Below, one piece after another: positions 8,347 to 18,669 of a DNA stretch of 64,000 bases. The notes beneath the pieces are model-generated. The model made no database searches. It was not told where the DNA came from and saw only the letters and a list, made by a program, of their open reading frames with translations. Numbering within the stretch: position 1 is the first letter of the stretch; every line of letters begins with the position of its first letter. Source of the stretch: Pseudaminobacter sp040045035 (lineage in GTDB: Bacteria; Pseudomonadota; Alphaproteobacteria; Rhizobiales; Rhizobiaceae); assembly GCF_040045035.1 (NCBI RefSeq), contig NZ_JBDZDS010000012.1, forward strand, positions 143,531-207,530, given 5' to 3'. A program made the translations under genes and the position numbers.

Positions 8347-9315
8347 ATGGCACGCAACAAGATAGCCCTCATCGGTTCCGGCATGATCGGCGGCACGCTC
8401 GCCCACATGATCGGTCTCAAGGAACTCGGCGATGTCGTTCTGTTCGACATCGCGGAAGGCATCCCGCAGGGCAAAGGATTGGACATTGCCGAGTCCTCGC
8501 CCGTGGACGGCTTCAACGCCAGCTATGTCGGCGTCAACGACTATGCCGGCATCGAGGGTGCGGATGTCTGCATCGTTACCGCCGGCGTGCCGCGCAAGCC
8601 CGGCATGAGCCGCGACGACCTCCTGGGCATCAACCTCAAGGTCATGGAGCAGGTGGGCGCCGGCATCAAGAAGTATGCCCCCAACGCCTTCGTCATCTGC
8701 ATCACCAATCCGCTCGACGCCATGGTTTGGGCGCTGCAGAAGTTCTCCGGCCTGCCCAAGAGCCATGTCGTGGGCATGGCCGGCGTGCTCGACTCCGCGC
8801 GCTTCCGCTACTTCCTGGCCGAAGAGTTCAAGGTTTCGGTCGAGGACGTCAGCGCCATGACGCTCGGCGGCCACGGCGACGATATGGTGCCGATGGTGCG
8901 CTACTCGACCGTCGCCGGCATCCCGCTGCCGGACCTCATCAAGATGGGCTGGACCAGCCAGGAAAAGCTCGACGCCATCGTCGAGCGCACCCGCAAGGGT
9001 GGCGGCGAGATCGTCGGCCTGCTCAAGACCGGCTCGGCCTACTACGCGCCGGCCGCCTCTGCCATCGCCATGGCCGAGAGCTACCTCAAGGACAAGAAGC
9101 GCGTGCTGCCCTCCGCGGCCTACCTCAGCGGCCAGTACGGCATCAAGGACATGTATGTCGGCGTGCCGGTGGTGATCGGCGCCAACGGCGTGGAGCGCAT
9201 CGTCGAGCTCGACTTCAACAAGGACGAGCAGAAGATGTTCGAGAAGTCCGTCGATGCAGTGAAGGGGCTCTGCGAAGCCTGCGTCGCGATCGCCCCGAAC
9301 CTCGGCAACAAGTAA
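8347..9315 (+). CDS. mdh: Malate dehydrogenase (NAD-dependent)
   Basis: Oxidises malate to oxaloacetate with NAD+ in the TCA cycle. It has 322 residues and belongs to the LDH-like MDH type. The Rossmann motif GSGMIGGTLA is at residues 10-19. The mobile-loop arginines lie in RKPGMSRDDL, and the catalytic His is in GGHGDDMVP. It heads the cluster mdh-sucC-sucD-sucA-sucB, and sucC starts 10 bases downstream, indicating one transcript. Confidence 0.97.
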   Translation: MARNKIALIGSGMIGGTLAHMIGLKELGDVVLFDIAEGIPQGKGLDIAESSPVDGFNASYVGVNDYAGIEGADVCIVTAGVPRKPGMSRDDLLGINLKVMEQVGAGIKKYAPNAFVICITNPLDAMVWALQKFSGLPKSHVVGMAGVLDSARFRYFLAEEFKVSVEDVSAMTLGGHGDDMVPMVRYSTVAGIPLPDLIKMGWTSQEKLDAIVERTRKGGGEIVGLLKTGSAYYAPAASAIAMAESYLKDKKRVLPSAAYLSGQYGIKDMYVGVPVVIGANGVERIVELDFNKDEQKMFEKSVDAVKGLCEACVAIAPNLGNK

Positions 9316-9325
9316 GGGTCGGTCG

Positions 9326-10522
<1,197 letters not shown>

Positions 10523-10526
10523 GCCC

Positions 10527-11429
10527 ATGTCCATTCTGATCGACAAGAACACCAAGGTTCTGGTGCAGGGCCTGACCGGCAAGACCGGCACCTTCCACAC
10601 CGAGCAGGCGCTGGCCTATCACGGCACCAAGATGGTCGGCGGCATCAACCCCAAGAAGGGCGGCGAGAACTGGACCGGCGCCAAGGGCGAGACGCTGCCG
10701 ATTTTCGCTAGCGTTGCCGAAGGCAAGGAGCGCACGGGCGCCAACGCTTCCGTGGTCTACGTGCCGCCGGCAGGGGCGGCCGCCGCGATCATCGAGGCGA
10801 TCGAGGCCGAGATCCCGCTGATCGTCTGCATCACCGAAGGCATCCCGGTCGCCGACATGGTCAAGGTCAAGGCCCGGCTGGAAAAGTCCAAGTCGCGCCT
10901 GATCGGGCCGAACTGCCCCGGCATCGTCACGCCCGACCAATGCAAGATCGGCATCATGCCCGGAAACATCTTCCGCAAGGGTTCCGTCGGCGTTGTTTCG
11001 CGCTCCGGCACGCTTACATATGAGGCGGTGTTCCAGACGACGAATGCAGGGCTCGGGCAGTCGACCGCTGTCGGCATCGGCGGCGACCCGGTCAAGGGCA
11101 CGGAATTCATCGACATGCTCGAAATGTTCCTGGCCGACGATGAGACCAAGTCCATCATCATGATCGGCGAAATCGGCGGTTCGGCCGAAGAGGATGCAGC
11201 CCAGTTCCTGATCGACGAGGCCAAGCGCGGCCGCAAGAAGCCGATGGCCGGCTTCATCGCCGGGCGCACCGCCCCTCCCGGCCGTACCATGGGCCATGCC
11301 GGCGCGGTGATCTCCGGCGGCAAGGGCGGCGCGGAAGACAAGATCGCGGCGATGGAAGCCGCGGGCATCCGCGTGTCGCCGTCGCCTGCCCGGCTCGGCA
11401 CCACGCTGGTCGAGGCGATCAAGGGCTAG
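10527..11429 (+). CDS. sucD: Succinyl-CoA ligase (ADP-forming), alpha subunit
   Basis: CoA-binding catalytic subunit of 300 residues. The phosphorylated active-site His is in GHAGAVISGGKG near the C-terminus. The CoA-binding N-terminal domain carries VQGLTGKTGTFH and the conserved GPNCPGI motif. It is transcribed with sucC. A strong hairpin separates it from sucA. Confidence 0.97.
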   Translation: MSILIDKNTKVLVQGLTGKTGTFHTEQALAYHGTKMVGGINPKKGGENWTGAKGETLPIFASVAEGKERTGANASVVYVPPAGAAAAIIEAIEAEIPLIVCITEGIPVADMVKVKARLEKSKSRLIGPNCPGIVTPDQCKIGIMPGNIFRKGSVGVVSRSGTLTYEAVFQTTNAGLGQSTAVGIGGDPVKGTEFIDMLEMFLADDETKSIIMIGEIGGSAEEDAAQFLIDEAKRGRKKPMAGFIAGRTAPPGRTMGHAGAVISGGKGGAEDKIAAMEAAGIRVSPSPARLGTTLVEAIKG

Positions 11430-11461
11430 GCGGACGCCCCGAGCGACAGCGACGGGCTGAA

Positions 11462-11497
11462 CGAATGTGCCGGACGGTCATCAGCCCGGCACATTCG
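11462..11497 (+). other. Perfect 12-bp stem-loop between sucD and sucA
   Basis: The arms CGAATGTGCCGG (11462-11473) and CCGGCACATTCG (11486-11497) pair perfectly around a 12-base loop. It sits in the 153-base gap between sucD and sucA and has no T tract after it, so it is not a standard intrinsic terminator. An RNA-stability or processing element separating sucCD from sucAB transcripts is the simplest reading, by inference. Confidence 0.6.
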
Positions 11498-11582
11498 AGG
11501 GAAAGGAAGGACGGGCAACCGTTCGTTCGCGGCATCGCCGCAGGCAAGGCAAGGAGACGGAGCCAGGGGCTCCGAAGATAAA

Positions 11583-14573
11583 ATGGCGCGACAAGATCAG
11601 GCCAACGATCAATTTTCCCTCACCTCGTTCCTCTATGGCGGCAACGCCGACTATATCGATGCGCTCTATGCCGCCTATGAGGAAGACCCGACGTCGGTCG
11701 ATCCGGAATGGCAGCAGTTCTTTGCGTCGCTGAAGGACGATGCCGGCGATGTCCGGAAGAATGCGCGCGGCGCGTCCTGGTCCACGCCGAGCTGGCCGCT
11801 CCAGGCCAATGGCGAGCTGGTATCCGCGCTGGACGGCAATTGGGGCCTCGTCGAAAAGACCATCGAGAAGAAGGTCAAGGATAAGGCCGTCGCCAAGGGC
11901 GCGGTCCTGTCCGATCTCGACGTGCTGCAGGCGACCCGCGATTCGGTGCGCGCCATCATGATGATCCGCGCCTATCGCATGCGCGGCCATCTGCACGCGC
12001 AGCTCGATCCGCTCGGCATCGCCAAGCCAATCGAGGACTACAACGAGCTTTCGCCGGCGTCCTACGGCTTCACTGAGGCCGACTACGACCGCAAGATCTT
12101 CATCGACCATGTGCTCGGGCTGGAATACGCGACCATCCGCGAAATGCTCGACATCCTGCAGCGCACCTACTGCTCGACGATCGGCGTCGAGTTCATGCAT
12201 ATCTCCAACCCCGAGGAGAAGGCCTGGATCCAGGAGCGCATCGAGGGGCCGGACAAGGGCATCGCCTTCACCGCCGAGGGCAAGAAGGCGATCCTGCACA
12301 AGCTCGTCGAAGCGGAAGGCTTCGAGCAGTTCATCGACGTCAAGTACAAGGGCACCAAGCGCTTCGGCCTCGACGGCGGCGAGTCGCTGATCCCGGCGCT
12401 GGAGCAGATCGTCAAGCGCGGCGGCCAGCTCGGCATGAAGGAGATCGTGCTGGGCATGGCGCACCGCGGCCGCCTCAACGTGCTGTCGCAGGTTATGGCC
12501 AAGCCGCACCGCGCCATCTTCCACGAATTCAAGGGCGGCTCCTACGCGCCGGACGACGTCGAAGGTTCGGGCGACGTGAAGTACCATCTCGGCGCTTCCT
12601 CCGACCGCGAGTTCGACGGCAACAAGGTGCACCTGTCGCTGACCGCCAACCCCTCGCATCTGGAAATCGTCGACCCCGTCGTAATGGGCAAGGCGCGTGC
12701 CAAGCAGGACCAGCTCTACGGCCGGAACCCGCGCCACGAAATCGTGCCGCTGGACGTGCGCGCCCAGGTGCTGCCGCTGCTCATCCATGGCGACGCGGCT
12801 TTCGCCGGCCAGGGTGTGGTTGCCGAAATCCTTGGGCTTTCGGGCCTGCGCGGCCACCGGGTCGCCGGCACGCTGCACGTCATCATCAACAACCAGATCG
12901 GCTTCACCACCAATCCGCGCTTCTCGCGCTCGTCGCCCTATCCGTCGGATGTGGCCAAGATGATCGAGGCGCCGATCTTCCACATCAACGGTGACGATCC
13001 GGAAGCCGTGGTCTTTGCCGCCAAGGTGGCGACCGAGTTCCGCATGAAGTTCCACAAGCCGGTGGTTGTGGACATGCTCTGCTATCGCCGATTCGGGCAC
13101 AACGAAGGCGATGAGCCGGCGTTCACGCAGCCGATCATGTATCGCAACATCCGCGTCCATAAGACGACGACGCAGCTCTATGCCGAGAAGCTGATCGCCG
13201 AGGGGTTGGTGACGGAAGCCGAAGTCGAGAAGATGAAGGCCGACTGGCGCGCGAATCTCGAAGCCGAGTTCGAGGCCGGCCAGGCCTACAAGCCGAACAA
13301 GGCCGACTGGCTGGACGGCGCCTGGTCGGGGCTCAGGGCTGCCGACAATCAGGACGAACTGCGTCGCGGCAAGACCGCCGTGCCGGTCAAGACGCTGAAG
13401 GAGATCGGCAAGAAGCTGACCGAGGTGCCTGCCGGCTTCGAGGCGCACCGCACCATCGCCCGCTTCCTCGACGCGCGGCGCAAGATGATCGAATCGGGCG
13501 AGGGGCTCGACTGGTCGACGGCCGAGGCGCTGGCCTTCGGCTCGATCGTGCTCGACGGCAACCCGGTCCGCCTCTCGGGCCAGGATTCCGAGCGCGGCAC
13601 CTTCTCGCAGCGCCATTCGGTGCTCTACGACCAGCGCGACGAGAGCCGCTACATCCCGCTCAACAACCTGTCGCCCGCCCAGGCGAACTACGAAGTCATC
13701 AACTCGATGCTTTCGGAGGAAGCGGTCCTCGGCTTCGAATACGGCTACAGCCTCGCAGATCCGAAGGCGCTCACGCTCTGGGAAGCCCAGTTCGGCGACT
13801 TCGCCAACGGCGCGCAGGTGGTGTTCGACCAGTTCATCTCGTCGGGCGAGCGCAAATGGCTGCGCATGTCGGGCCTCGTCTGCCTGCTGCCGCACGGCTA
13901 TGAAGGGCAGGGCCCGGAGCATTCGTCCGCGCGCCTGGAGCGCTTCCTGCAGCTCTGCGCGGAAGACAACATGCAGGTGGCCTACTGCACGACGCCGGCT
14001 AACTACTTCCACATCCTGCGCCGGCAGCTGAAGCGCGACTTCCGCAAGCCGCTGATCCTGATGACGCCCAAGTCGCTGCTGCGCCACAAGCGCGCTGTGT
14101 CGACGCTGGCCGAACTGTCGGGCGAAAGCTCGTTCCACCGCCTGCTGTGGGACGATGCGCAGTACCTCAAGGACCAGCCGATCAAGCTGCAGAAGGATTC
14201 GAAGATCCGCCGCGTCGTGCTGTGCACAGGCAAGGTCTATTACGACCTCTACGAGGAGCGCGAGAAGCGCGGCATCGACGACATATATCTGCTGCGCGTC
14301 GAACAGCTCTACCCGTTCCCGGCCAAGGCGCTCATCACCGAGCTTTCGCGCTTCCGCGGCGCGGAGATGGTGTGGTGCCAGGAAGAGCCCAAGAACATGG
14401 GTGCGTGGTCGTTCATCGACCCGTATCTGGAATGGGTGCTGGCGCATATCGACGCCAAGCATCAGCGCGTGCGCTACACCGGCCGCCCGGCATCGGCATC
14501 GCCGGCGACCGGCCTGATGTCCAAGCATCTCGAGCAGCTCCGTGCGCTTCTCGACGACGCACTCGGCGAATAA
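11583..14573 (+). CDS. sucA: 2-oxoglutarate dehydrogenase E1 component
   Basis: Thiamine-diphosphate-dependent decarboxylase subunit of the 2-oxoglutarate dehydrogenase complex, 996 residues. The N-terminal segment FLYGGNADYIDALY is the E2-binding part of OGDH E1. Core motifs are HRGRLNVLSQV, GDAAFAGQGVV and NNQIGFTTNP (ThDP and metal binding), HNEGDEPAFTQP, and LPHGYEGQGPEHSSAR. The start codon at 11583 follows an AAGGAGACGG-type ribosome-binding region. It is cotranscribed with sucB. Confidence 0.97.
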   Translation: MARQDQANDQFSLTSFLYGGNADYIDALYAAYEEDPTSVDPEWQQFFASLKDDAGDVRKNARGASWSTPSWPLQANGELVSALDGNWGLVEKTIEKKVKDKAVAKGAVLSDLDVLQATRDSVRAIMMIRAYRMRGHLHAQLDPLGIAKPIEDYNELSPASYGFTEADYDRKIFIDHVLGLEYATIREMLDILQRTYCSTIGVEFMHISNPEEKAWIQERIEGPDKGIAFTAEGKKAILHKLVEAEGFEQFIDVKYKGTKRFGLDGGESLIPALEQIVKRGGQLGMKEIVLGMAHRGRLNVLSQVMAKPHRAIFHEFKGGSYAPDDVEGSGDVKYHLGASSDREFDGNKVHLSLTANPSHLEIVDPVVMGKARAKQDQLYGRNPRHEIVPLDVRAQVLPLLIHGDAAFAGQGVVAEILGLSGLRGHRVAGTLHVIINNQIGFTTNPRFSRSSPYPSDVAKMIEAPIFHINGDDPEAVVFAAKVATEFRMKFHKPVVVDMLCYRRFGHNEGDEPAFTQPIMYRNIRVHKTTTQLYAEKLIAEGLVTEAEVEKMKADWRANLEAEFEAGQAYKPNKADWLDGAWSGLRAADNQDELRRGKTAVPVKTLKEIGKKLTEVPAGFEAHRTIARFLDARRKMIESGEGLDWSTAEALAFGSIVLDGNPVRLSGQDSERGTFSQRHSVLYDQRDESRYIPLNNLSPAQANYEVINSMLSEEAVLGFEYGYSLADPKALTLWEAQFGDFANGAQVVFDQFISSGERKWLRMSGLVCLLPHGYEGQGPEHSSARLERFLQLCAEDNMQVAYCTTPANYFHILRRQLKRDFRKPLILMTPKSLLRHKRAVSTLAELSGESSFHRLLWDDAQYLKDQPIKLQKDSKIRRVVLCTGKVYYDLYEEREKRGIDDIYLLRVEQLYPFPAKALITELSRFRGAEMVWCQEEPKNMGAWSFIDPYLEWVLAHIDAKHQRVRYTGRPASASPATGLMSKHLEQLRALLDDALGE

Positions 14574-14603
14574 TCTCTCAGTTCAGAAAACGGATAGGCA
14601 AAA

Positions 14604-15854
14604 ATGGCTACCGAAATCCGCGTCCCGACCCTCGGCGAATCCGTCAGCGAGGCGACCATCGGCAAGTGGTTCAAGAAGGTGGGTGACGCGATCGCCGCCG
14701 ACGAGCCGCTGGTCGAGCTCGAGACCGACAAGGTGACGATCGAAGTGCCGGCTCCTGCTGCCGGCCAGTTGCAGGAGATCGCTGCGAAGGAAGGCGAGAC
14801 AGTGGGCGTCAATGCGCTCCTCGGCACGATTTCCGCAAATGGCGGTGCCGCAGTGGCGCAGGCCGCAGGTGCGGCCGGGGCGTCGACCGTGAGCGAAGCG
14901 GTTGAAAAGACCGCGAAGATCGCCGGCTCGAGCCCGATCGAAGAGCGCAAGATGCCGCCCGCGCCGGCCGCGGCCAAGCTGATCGCCGAAAGCAATCTCG
15001 CTGTCGACCAGATCGCCGGATCCGGCAAGCGTGGACAGGTGCTCAAGGGCGACGTGCTCGACGCGATCGCCAAGGGCATTACGGCGGTTCCTGCCGCCCC
15101 TGCAGCGGCACCGGCACCGGTTGTCGCGCGTGCGCAGTCGCCGGCCGGCGACGAGGTGCGCGAGGAGCGCGTGCGCATGACCAAGCTGCGCCAGACGATT
15201 GCGCGCCGCCTGAAGGACGCCCAGTCGACCGCCGCCATGCTCACCACCTTCAACGAGGTGGACATGAAGGCGGTGATGGACCTGCGTTCCAAGTACAAGG
15301 ACGTGTTCGAGAAGAAGCACGGCGTGAAGCTCGGCTTCATGGGCTTCTTCACCAAGGCCGTGACGCATGCGCTGAAGGAAATCCCGGCGGTCAACGCCGA
15401 GATCGACGGCACCGACATCATCTACAAGAACTACGCCCATATCGGCGTGGCTGTGGGCACCGAGAAGGGCCTCGTGGTGCCGGTGGTGCGTAACGCCGAC
15501 CAGATGTCGATCGCCGAGATCGAGAAGGAAATCGGCCGCCTCGGCATCGCCGCGCGCGACGGCAAGCTCTCGGTCGCCGACATGCAGGGCGGCACCTTCA
15601 CCATCTCCAATGGCGGCGTCTATGGCTCGCTGATGTCGACGCCGATCCTCAATGCGCCGCAGTCGGGCATCCTCGGCATGCACAAGATCCAGGAGCGGCC
15701 GATGGTGGTCGGCGGGCAGATCGTCATCCGTCCGATGATGTATCTGGCGCTTTCATACGATCACCGCATCGTCGACGGCAAGGAAGCCGTGACCTTCCTG
15801 GTGCGCGTCAAGGAAAGCCTGGAGGATCCGGAACGCCTGGTGCTGGACCTCTAA
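14604..15854 (+). CDS. sucB: Dihydrolipoyllysine succinyltransferase, E2 of 2-oxoglutarate dehydrogenase
   Basis: E2 core of the 2-oxoglutarate dehydrogenase complex, 416 residues. The lipoyl domain spans residues 1-78, with the lipoylated Lys in ETDKVTIEV. A peripheral subunit-binding domain is near residues 115-150 (AAKLIAESNL, GKRGQVLKGD), and an acyltransferase domain with the catalytic motif SYDHRIVDG completes the protein. It carries a single lipoyl domain, as usual for OdhB. It starts 30 bases after sucA. Confidence 0.97.
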   Translation: MATEIRVPTLGESVSEATIGKWFKKVGDAIAADEPLVELETDKVTIEVPAPAAGQLQEIAAKEGETVGVNALLGTISANGGAAVAQAAGAAGASTVSEAVEKTAKIAGSSPIEERKMPPAPAAAKLIAESNLAVDQIAGSGKRGQVLKGDVLDAIAKGITAVPAAPAAAPAPVVARAQSPAGDEVREERVRMTKLRQTIARRLKDAQSTAAMLTTFNEVDMKAVMDLRSKYKDVFEKKHGVKLGFMGFFTKAVTHALKEIPAVNAEIDGTDIIYKNYAHIGVAVGTEKGLVVPVVRNADQMSIAEIEKEIGRLGIAARDGKLSVADMQGGTFTISNGGVYGSLMSTPILNAPQSGILGMHKIQERPMVVGGQIVIRPMMYLALSYDHRIVDGKEAVTFLVRVKESLEDPERLVLDL

Positions 15855-15925
15855 GTTCCGCTTTCCTACGAAGCGCGGATGCCTTGTCATGCAGGGCATC
15901 GAGGCGCTTGCGTATCTCGAAACGG

Positions 15926-15973
15926 CGCATGGCTCCCTTGCGCAAAACCGATTTCGGTTTGTGGGGCCATGCG
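15926..15973. repeat. Intergenic palindromic unit between sucB and the VOC gene
   Basis: The outer arms CGCATGGC (15926-15933) and GCCATGCG (15966-15973) enclose a second inverted pair, AAACCGA (15945-15951) and TCGGTTT (15954-15960). This architecture, with AAAACCG in the middle and GCATG-type ends, resembles the small palindromic elements scattered in rhizobial intergenic regions. It marks a boundary between the suc genes and the VOC/SDR pair. Confidence 0.5.
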
Positions 15974-16001
15974 TTAGGCTGCCGCCGAAAGGAGCGGACC
16001 C

Positions 16002-16433
16002 ATGGCCTTCGAACCGAACATTCCCCCCATTCAGGTGCATCTGTGCGTCAAGGGTGGTCGTGAGGCGATTGCCTTCTACGAGAAGGCGTTCGACGCGGTC
16101 GAGACCTACGAGCAGATGGCCGAGGACGGTGTGCGCGTGCTGCACGCCAACCTCTCCATGTTCGGCTCGGAAGTGATGCTCCACGACGAGTTCCCCGAGT
16201 TTTCCAGCGATGTGCTGTCGCCGACGAGCCGCGGCGGCGCGGGGCTGACCATCAACATCAACCTGCCCAAGCCCGGCGATGTCGATCGCGCGGTCGAGCA
16301 GGCGGTTGAAGCCGGCGCGAAGGTGACCATGCCAGCGGCCGACATGTTCTGGGGTGCGCGCTACGCCAAGATCACCGATCCCTTCGGTCATGTCTGGGCC
16401 TTCAACGCGCCGCTGGGAACATCCCAGTCATGA
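16002..16433 (+). CDS. VOC family protein (PhnB-like glyoxalase fold)
   Basis: A 143-residue VOC-fold protein with the PhnB-like signature PPIQVHLCVKGGREAIAFYEKAF and a C-terminal ITDPFGHVWAF motif (only fragments are needed to recognise it; residues 6-27 and 124-136). It may bind a metal through dispersed His/Glu residues. The substrate is unknown. AGGAG lies seven to eight bases before the ATG. Its last four bases (ATGA) overlap the start of the following SDR gene, so the two are translationally coupled. Confidence 0.8.
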   Translation: MAFEPNIPPIQVHLCVKGGREAIAFYEKAFDAVETYEQMAEDGVRVLHANLSMFGSEVMLHDEFPEFSSDVLSPTSRGGAGLTININLPKPGDVDRAVEQAVEAGAKVTMPAADMFWGARYAKITDPFGHVWAFNAPLGTSQS

Positions 16434-17185
16434 CGGCAACGGGACGGGTTCTGCTGGTGACAGGCGGCGGGCGCGGCATTGGCGCGGCCATCTGCCGACA
16501 GGCCGCGAAGGCAGGCTACCGCGTGGCGGTCAACTATGCCTCCAACGAGGCTGCGGCCACAGCGGTTGTCCGGGAGATAGAAGCCGGCGGTGGCCAGGCG
16601 ATCGCCATCCGGGGTGATGTCGGCAGCGAGGCCGATGTCGTCGCAATGTTCGAGGCGGTTGACCGTGCATTCGGACAGCTTGACGCGCTCGTTAACAATG
16701 CCGGCATCGTCGACATGAAAGCGCGCGTCGACGAGATGAGTGCTGCGCGGCTGGAGCGCATGATGCGCATCAACGTCATCGGCTCTATGCTCTGCGCCCG
16801 CGAGGCGGTGAAGCGCATGTCGACGCTGCACGGCGGGGAGGGCGGTGCGATCGTCAACATCTCCTCGGCCGCCTCACAGCTCGGCTCGCCGGGCGAATAT
16901 GTCGACTACGCCGCCTCCAAGGGCGCGATCGATACTTTTACAACCGGCCTTTCTCGCGAGGTCGCGGGCGAGGGCGTGCGCGTCAATGCCGTGCGGCCGG
17001 GCATCATCGACACCGAGATCCATGCCTCCGGCGGTCAGCCGGATCGCATCGCGGCGATACGCGGCTTCGTACCGATGAAGCGGGAAGGCAAGGCAGAGGA
17101 AGTCGCCCAGGCCGTGCTCTGGCTCTTGTCGGACGAGGCATCCTACACGACGGGCGGAATTTTGAACGTAAGCGGCGGACGCTGA
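16430..17185 (+). CDS. SDR family NAD(P)-dependent oxidoreductase
   Basis: A classical short-chain dehydrogenase of 251 residues. The cofactor motif TGGGRGIGAA is at 11-20, NNAG at 89-92, and the catalytic residues are Ser145/146, Tyr160 and Lys164 (YAASK). The C-terminus GGILNVSGGR is typical. The tolerance for NADP(H) or NAD(H) and the substrate cannot be told; FabG-like enzymes and sugar dehydrogenases share this pattern. It overlaps the VOC gene by four bases and precedes lpdA by 21 bases, so it probably shares a transcript with both. Confidence 0.85.
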   Translation: MTATGRVLLVTGGGRGIGAAICRQAAKAGYRVAVNYASNEAAATAVVREIEAGGGQAIAIRGDVGSEADVVAMFEAVDRAFGQLDALVNNAGIVDMKARVDEMSAARLERMMRINVIGSMLCAREAVKRMSTLHGGEGGAIVNISSAASQLGSPGEYVDYAASKGAIDTFTTGLSREVAGEGVRVNAVRPGIIDTEIHASGGQPDRIAAIRGFVPMKREGKAEEVAQAVLWLLSDEASYTTGGILNVSGGR

Positions 17186-17206
17186 CAGCAGCTGAAGGAA
17201 GAAGAA

Positions 17207-18610
17207 ATGGCATATGATGTTGTGGTGATCGGATCGGGCCCGGGCGGCTATGTGTGCGCCATCAAGGCTGCACAGCTCGGCCTGAAGACGGCCGTGGTCG
17301 AGAAGCGCGAAACCTTCGGCGGCACCTGCCTCAATATCGGCTGCATCCCCTCCAAGGCGCTGCTGCATGCATCCGAGATATTCGCCGAGGCTAGCCATTC
17401 CTTCGATACGCTGGGCGTCGAGGTGGAGCCGAAGCTCAACTTGAAGAAGATGCTGGCGCACAAGGACACGACGGTGGCGGCCAACGTCAACGGCGTCGCC
17501 TTCCTGTTCAAGAAGAACAAGATCGATAGCTTCCGCGGCACCGGCAAGGTCGTGTCGGCCGGCAAGGTTTCTGTCACTGACGAAGACGGTAGCGTGCAGG
17601 AGATCGAGACGAAGAACATCGTCATTGCCACCGGTTCGGACGTCGCCGGCATTCCGGGCGTCAAGGTCGATTTCGACGAGAAGGTGATCGTCTCCTCCAC
17701 CGGCGCGCTGTCGCTCGACAAGGTGCCGGAGAACCTGATCGTGGTCGGCGGCGGCGTCATCGGCCTGGAGCTCGGCTCGGTCTGGGCGCGTCTGGGCGCC
17801 AAGGTCACCGTGGTCGAATATCTCGACACCATCCTCGGCGGCATGGACGGCGAGGTGGCAAAGCAGTTCCAGCGCATGCTGGCCAAGCAGGGATTCACCT
17901 TCAAGCTCGGCTCGAAGGTGACGGGCGTGGCAAAGACTTCCAAGGGCGCGAGCGTGACCTTCGAGCCGGTCAAGGGCGGCGACGCCGAGACCATTGAGGC
18001 CGATGTCGTGCTGGTGGCCACAGGCCGCGCCCCTTACACGAACGGGCTGGGCCTCAAGGAGGCGGGCGTGGAGATGGACGAGCGCGGCCGCGTGAAGATC
18101 GACGCGCATCTCCAGACCAACGTGCCGGGCATCTATGCGATCGGCGACGTCATCGACGGACCGATGCTGGCGCACAAGGCCGAGGACGAGGGCGTGGCCG
18201 TGGCCGAAATCATCGCCGGCCAGGCCGGCCATGTGAATTACGACGTCATCCCCGGCGTGGTCTACACGAGCCCGGAAGTGGCTTCCGTCGGCAAGACCGA
18301 GGAAGAACTGAAGAAGGCCGGCGTCGACTACAAGGTCGGCAAGTTCCCCTTCACTGCCAATGGCCGCGCGCGCGCCATGCTGCACACGGATGGTTTCGTG
18401 AAGATCCTGGCCGACAAGGCGACCGACAAGGTGCTTGGCGCCCATATCGTCGGCTTCGGCGCCGGCGAGATGATCCACGAAGCGGCGGTGCTGATGGAGT
18501 TCGGCGGCTCGGCGGAAGACCTTGCCCGCACCTGCCACGCGCACCCGACCATGTCGGAAGCGGTCAAGGAAGCCGCCCTGGCGACCTTCTTCAAGCCGAT
18601 CCACATCTGA
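17207..18610 (+). CDS. lpdA: Dihydrolipoyl dehydrogenase (E3)
   Basis: FAD-dependent E3 that reoxidises lipoyl groups of 2-oxoacid dehydrogenase complexes, 467 residues. The FAD-binding GSGPGGYVCA is at residues 9-18, the redox-active disulfide is Cys41/Cys46 (GGTCLNIGCIPSK), and the NAD-binding motif GGGVIGLELG and C-terminal catalytic His-Glu region (CHAHPTMSE) are intact. Its position at the end of the suc cluster suggests it serves the 2-oxoglutarate dehydrogenase. It ends just before a strong terminator. Confidence 0.97.
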   Translation: MAYDVVVIGSGPGGYVCAIKAAQLGLKTAVVEKRETFGGTCLNIGCIPSKALLHASEIFAEASHSFDTLGVEVEPKLNLKKMLAHKDTTVAANVNGVAFLFKKNKIDSFRGTGKVVSAGKVSVTDEDGSVQEIETKNIVIATGSDVAGIPGVKVDFDEKVIVSSTGALSLDKVPENLIVVGGGVIGLELGSVWARLGAKVTVVEYLDTILGGMDGEVAKQFQRMLAKQGFTFKLGSKVTGVAKTSKGASVTFEPVKGGDAETIEADVVLVATGRAPYTNGLGLKEAGVEMDERGRVKIDAHLQTNVPGIYAIGDVIDGPMLAHKAEDEGVAVAEIIAGQAGHVNYDVIPGVVYTSPEVASVGKTEEELKKAGVDYKVGKFPFTANGRARAMLHTDGFVKILADKATDKVLGAHIVGFGAGEMIHEAAVLMEFGGSAEDLARTCHAHPTMSEAVKEAALATFFKPIHI

Positions 18611-18632
18611 TCGCAAAAATTGAGCGAAGATG

Positions 18633-18658
18633 AAACGGGCGCCTAAGGCGCCCGTTTT
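18633..18658. terminator. Rho-independent terminator between lpdA and msrA
   Basis: An 11-bp stem, AAACGGGCGCC (18633-18643) and GGCGCCCGTTT (18647-18657), with a TAA loop. It has T residues on the plus strand and A residues upstream, so it can act in both directions for the convergent lpdA and msrA genes. Confidence 0.85.
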
Positions 18659-18669
18659 CATTTGTCGGG

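Noticed and set aside
11481..14528. 1015-codon open frame antisense to sucA
   Set aside because: A composition shadow of the high-GC sucA gene; the encoded sequence is low-complexity His/Arg/Leu-rich without domains. Similar long antisense frames over mdh, sdhA, ftsK and amtB were dropped for the same reason.
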